This document shows, piece by piece, positions 62,726-64,000 of a stretch of 64,000 nucleotides of DNA; the first letter of the stretch is position 1; every line of letters begins with the position of its first letter. The notes beneath the pieces were generated by a model. It had not been told where the DNA came from, did no database searches, and worked only from the letters and a program-made list of their open reading frames with translations. Made by a program: the position numbers and the translations under genes. The stretch spans positions 3,534,001-3,598,000 of the forward strand of contig NZ_CP051515.1 of NCBI RefSeq assembly GCF_012689525.1, read 5' to 3'. Source of the DNA: Paraburkholderia aromaticivorans (GTDB lineage Bacteria; Pseudomonadota; Gammaproteobacteria; Burkholderiales; Burkholderiaceae).

Positions 62726-63098
62726 GCAAGTCGCATTGACGCTGCGACGCATGGGTGAACACAGACGGCTGGTTCCCTACCAGCGCTTTCACGCGCTCTT
62801 CGACCGGATGGATCCGCTGTCCAGCCGGTATGCCACGCTCGAGAAAGCTGTTGCTCTGCTGGCTGGGGAGAGCGGCGTCGACTACGGTGCGCTACTCACA
62901 TCGGCTAATGGACTTGCGGGAAAGGAATTCTATTTGCGCTTCAGGCGCAACAGATTCGACGACTACCTGGCTATCATGGGCAGTCAGATGCATGAACATT
63001 CGTTAAAGAAAAAGAGGTGTCTCGTTGAAGCAGAGCGTGCCCGTGTTTTCGATGATGCAATGCGGCGGCAACGCTCCGCCGAGAGGGAGACGGCATGA
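62706..63098 (+). CDS. Hypothetical protein, 130 aa
   Basis: MELNIVEQVALTLRRMGEHRRLVPYQRFHALFDRMDP... is a soluble, mostly helical, basic protein. GGAAAGG precedes ATG 62706. It overlaps the last 20 bases of the broken transporter remnant in another frame. It is not recognised; composition and isolation are consistent with an accessory or strain-specific gene. Confidence 0.6.
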   Translation: MELNIVEQVALTLRRMGEHRRLVPYQRFHALFDRMDPLSSRYATLEKAVALLAGESGVDYGALLTSANGLAGKEFYLRFRRNRFDDYLAIMGSQMHEHSLKKKRCLVEAERARVFDDAMRRQRSAERETA

Positions 63099-63321
63099 CG
63101 AATCGCTGGGTTGATTTGCGCATGCCGGTTGTGCCATTCGGTGCGCGTGCCGGCTGGCAATCAGAAACTCGTGCTCCAGGCGGGCGTCGGACCAGATGGT
63201 GACGATGCCCGGCCGTGCGCCTGTCGAAAGCAGTGCGCAGGCAACAGCAACATCGTGTTTTCTGCAGGCCCCAGGGACGCACGCTGTAGCAGTAGGCAAC
63301 AAGGGCGCAGCCTGAATACGT

Positions 63322-64000
63322 TTATCGCGCGGCTTCCTTGCGTCGCAAGGTATCGGGCAATCCGTACAGCACGATCAACGCGCACACCAGGCTCATCGCA
63401 CCGATCACATACAAGGCTGGCGTCGTACTGCCGGTCAGGTCTCGCACGCGTCCCACCATGATCGGGCTCACAATCCCGCCCAGCTGCCCGAGCGTGTTGA
63501 TCAAGGCGATCCCACCGGCCGCGCCGGCGCCCGTGACGAGCTTCGGTGGCAACGCCCAGAACGCCGGAATCGAAGCGACCACGCCCGCGCCCATCACAGC
63601 CAGCGCGACGACCAGCAACGCCGTCTGCTTGTCGAAGAAGCCTGCGGCAAAGAAGCCGATCGCCGACATGACCAGCAAGCCGAACACGAACTTGCGCCGT
63701 TCGCCGCTCGCATCGGACAAGCGCCCGACCACCACCATGCAGATTGCGCCGGCAATATAAGGCACCGCCGTCAGCAAACCGATCACCGTCGGATTGTTCG
63801 TACCCGCCGCGTGGATCAGATGCGGCGCCCAGAAGTTCAAGCCGTACGACGCCACCTGAATCAGGAAGTACACCAGCCCCAGCGTGAGAAAGCCCGGTGT
63901 CCTGATCGCGCCCATCAACGAATGTCCGGTGTCCGGATGACGGCTTTGCTGCGCAATCTGCCCGGACAGAAAGGACTTTTCCGCGGACGACAGCCAACCC
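63322..64000 (-). CDS. MFS transporter, ACS family (partial, runs off the window)
   Basis: The C-terminal 225 or so residues of a 12-segment transporter. FLTLGLVYFLIQVASYGLNFWAPHLI and VVVGRLSDASGERRK are typical of the second half of ACS-type permeases for phthalate, tartrate and related acids. The frame is open past 64000, so the start is outside. The 223 bases between its stop and the upstream-facing small gene hold no gene I can support. Confidence 0.9.
   Translation of the reverse strand, partial: GWLSSAEKSFLSGQIAQQSRHPDTGHSLMGAIRTPGFLTLGLVYFLIQVASYGLNFWAPHLIHAAGTNNPTVIGLLTAVPYIAGAICMVVVGRLSDASGERRKFVFGLLVMSAIGFFAAGFFDKQTALLVVALAVMGAGVVASIPAFWALPPKLVTGAGAAGGIALINTLGQLGGIVSPIMVGRVRDLTGSTTPALYVIGAMSLVCALIVLYGLPDTLRRKEAAR

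Noticed and set aside
62974..63302. Minus-strand frames between the small gene and the truncated MFS gene
   Set aside because: They overlap the end of the better-supported plus-strand gene, lack a ribosome site and show no recognisable domain.

Overview
The window looks like chromosomal DNA from a high-GC beta-proteobacterium of the Burkholderia/Paraburkholderia type. This is judged by eye from strong GC bias at third codon positions, frequent GTG starts, many LysR regulators, a short H-NS-family protein, YdiJ-like and cNMP-FAD oxidoreductases, and a formaldehyde-activating enzyme homologue. There is no rRNA, tRNA, CRISPR array, intact transposase or prophage. The content is metabolic and accessory, with several decayed gene remnants. 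No database search was possible, so the organism call is an inference.

Layout. 0-3.8 kb: a small hypothetical gene and a Pat-like CoA-binding/GNAT protein. 3.8-13.3 kb: a LysR gene and a chaperone-usher fimbrial locus (pilin, chaperone, usher and a frameshifted tip adhesin on the minus strand), with a second two-domain adhesin on the plus strand; prfC lies between the two adhesins. 13.6-18.3 kb: a minus-strand operon fae - aldo/keto reductase - semialdehyde dehydrogenase - MFS transporter, closed by a strong terminator. 18.4-21.8 kb: direct repeats, an H-NS-family gene, an EstB-like hydrolase and small proteins. 21.8-25.5 kb: a PAS/sigma-54 activator, a divergent GntP permease with a clear sigma-54 promoter, and a RidA protein. 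25.5-29.1 kb: a large hybrid sensor kinase split by a 16-nt duplication. 29.4-36.8 kb: a chemoreceptor remnant, DinB-like, DedA-rhodanese, cNMP-FAD oxidoreductase, YcaQ-like and LysE-like genes. 37-45.2 kb: a secreted beta-propeller protein, a cysteine-rich HTH regulator divergent from an MFS-LysR pair, and a divergent EamA/AraC pair. 45.2-52.7 kb: a GntR-controlled catabolic cluster (aminotransferase, ACS-type MFS, hydratase, FAD/Fe-S dehydrogenase). 52.9-59.8 kb: a HigA remnant and a polar amino-acid ABC transporter linked to an oligogalacturonate-lyase-like beta-propeller protein, with a LysR gene at each end. 59.9-64 kb: an aldo/keto reductase remnant, a GGDEF-EAL protein, small orphans, a broken outer-membrane transporter gene and a truncated MFS gene at the window edge.

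The strongest candidates for something little described are the Fae/aldo-keto/aldehyde dehydrogenase/MFS operon, the ABC transporter plus beta-propeller locus, and the GntR-controlled 2-oxoacid cluster. Five genes show visible decay (adhesin, sensor kinase, HigA, chemoreceptor, phenol-MetA-type transporter) and a sixth survives only as a C-terminal fragment (aldo/keto reductase). In the adhesin and the kinase a single small insertion explains the break, so each could be a recent mutation, a phase-variable state or a sequence error.
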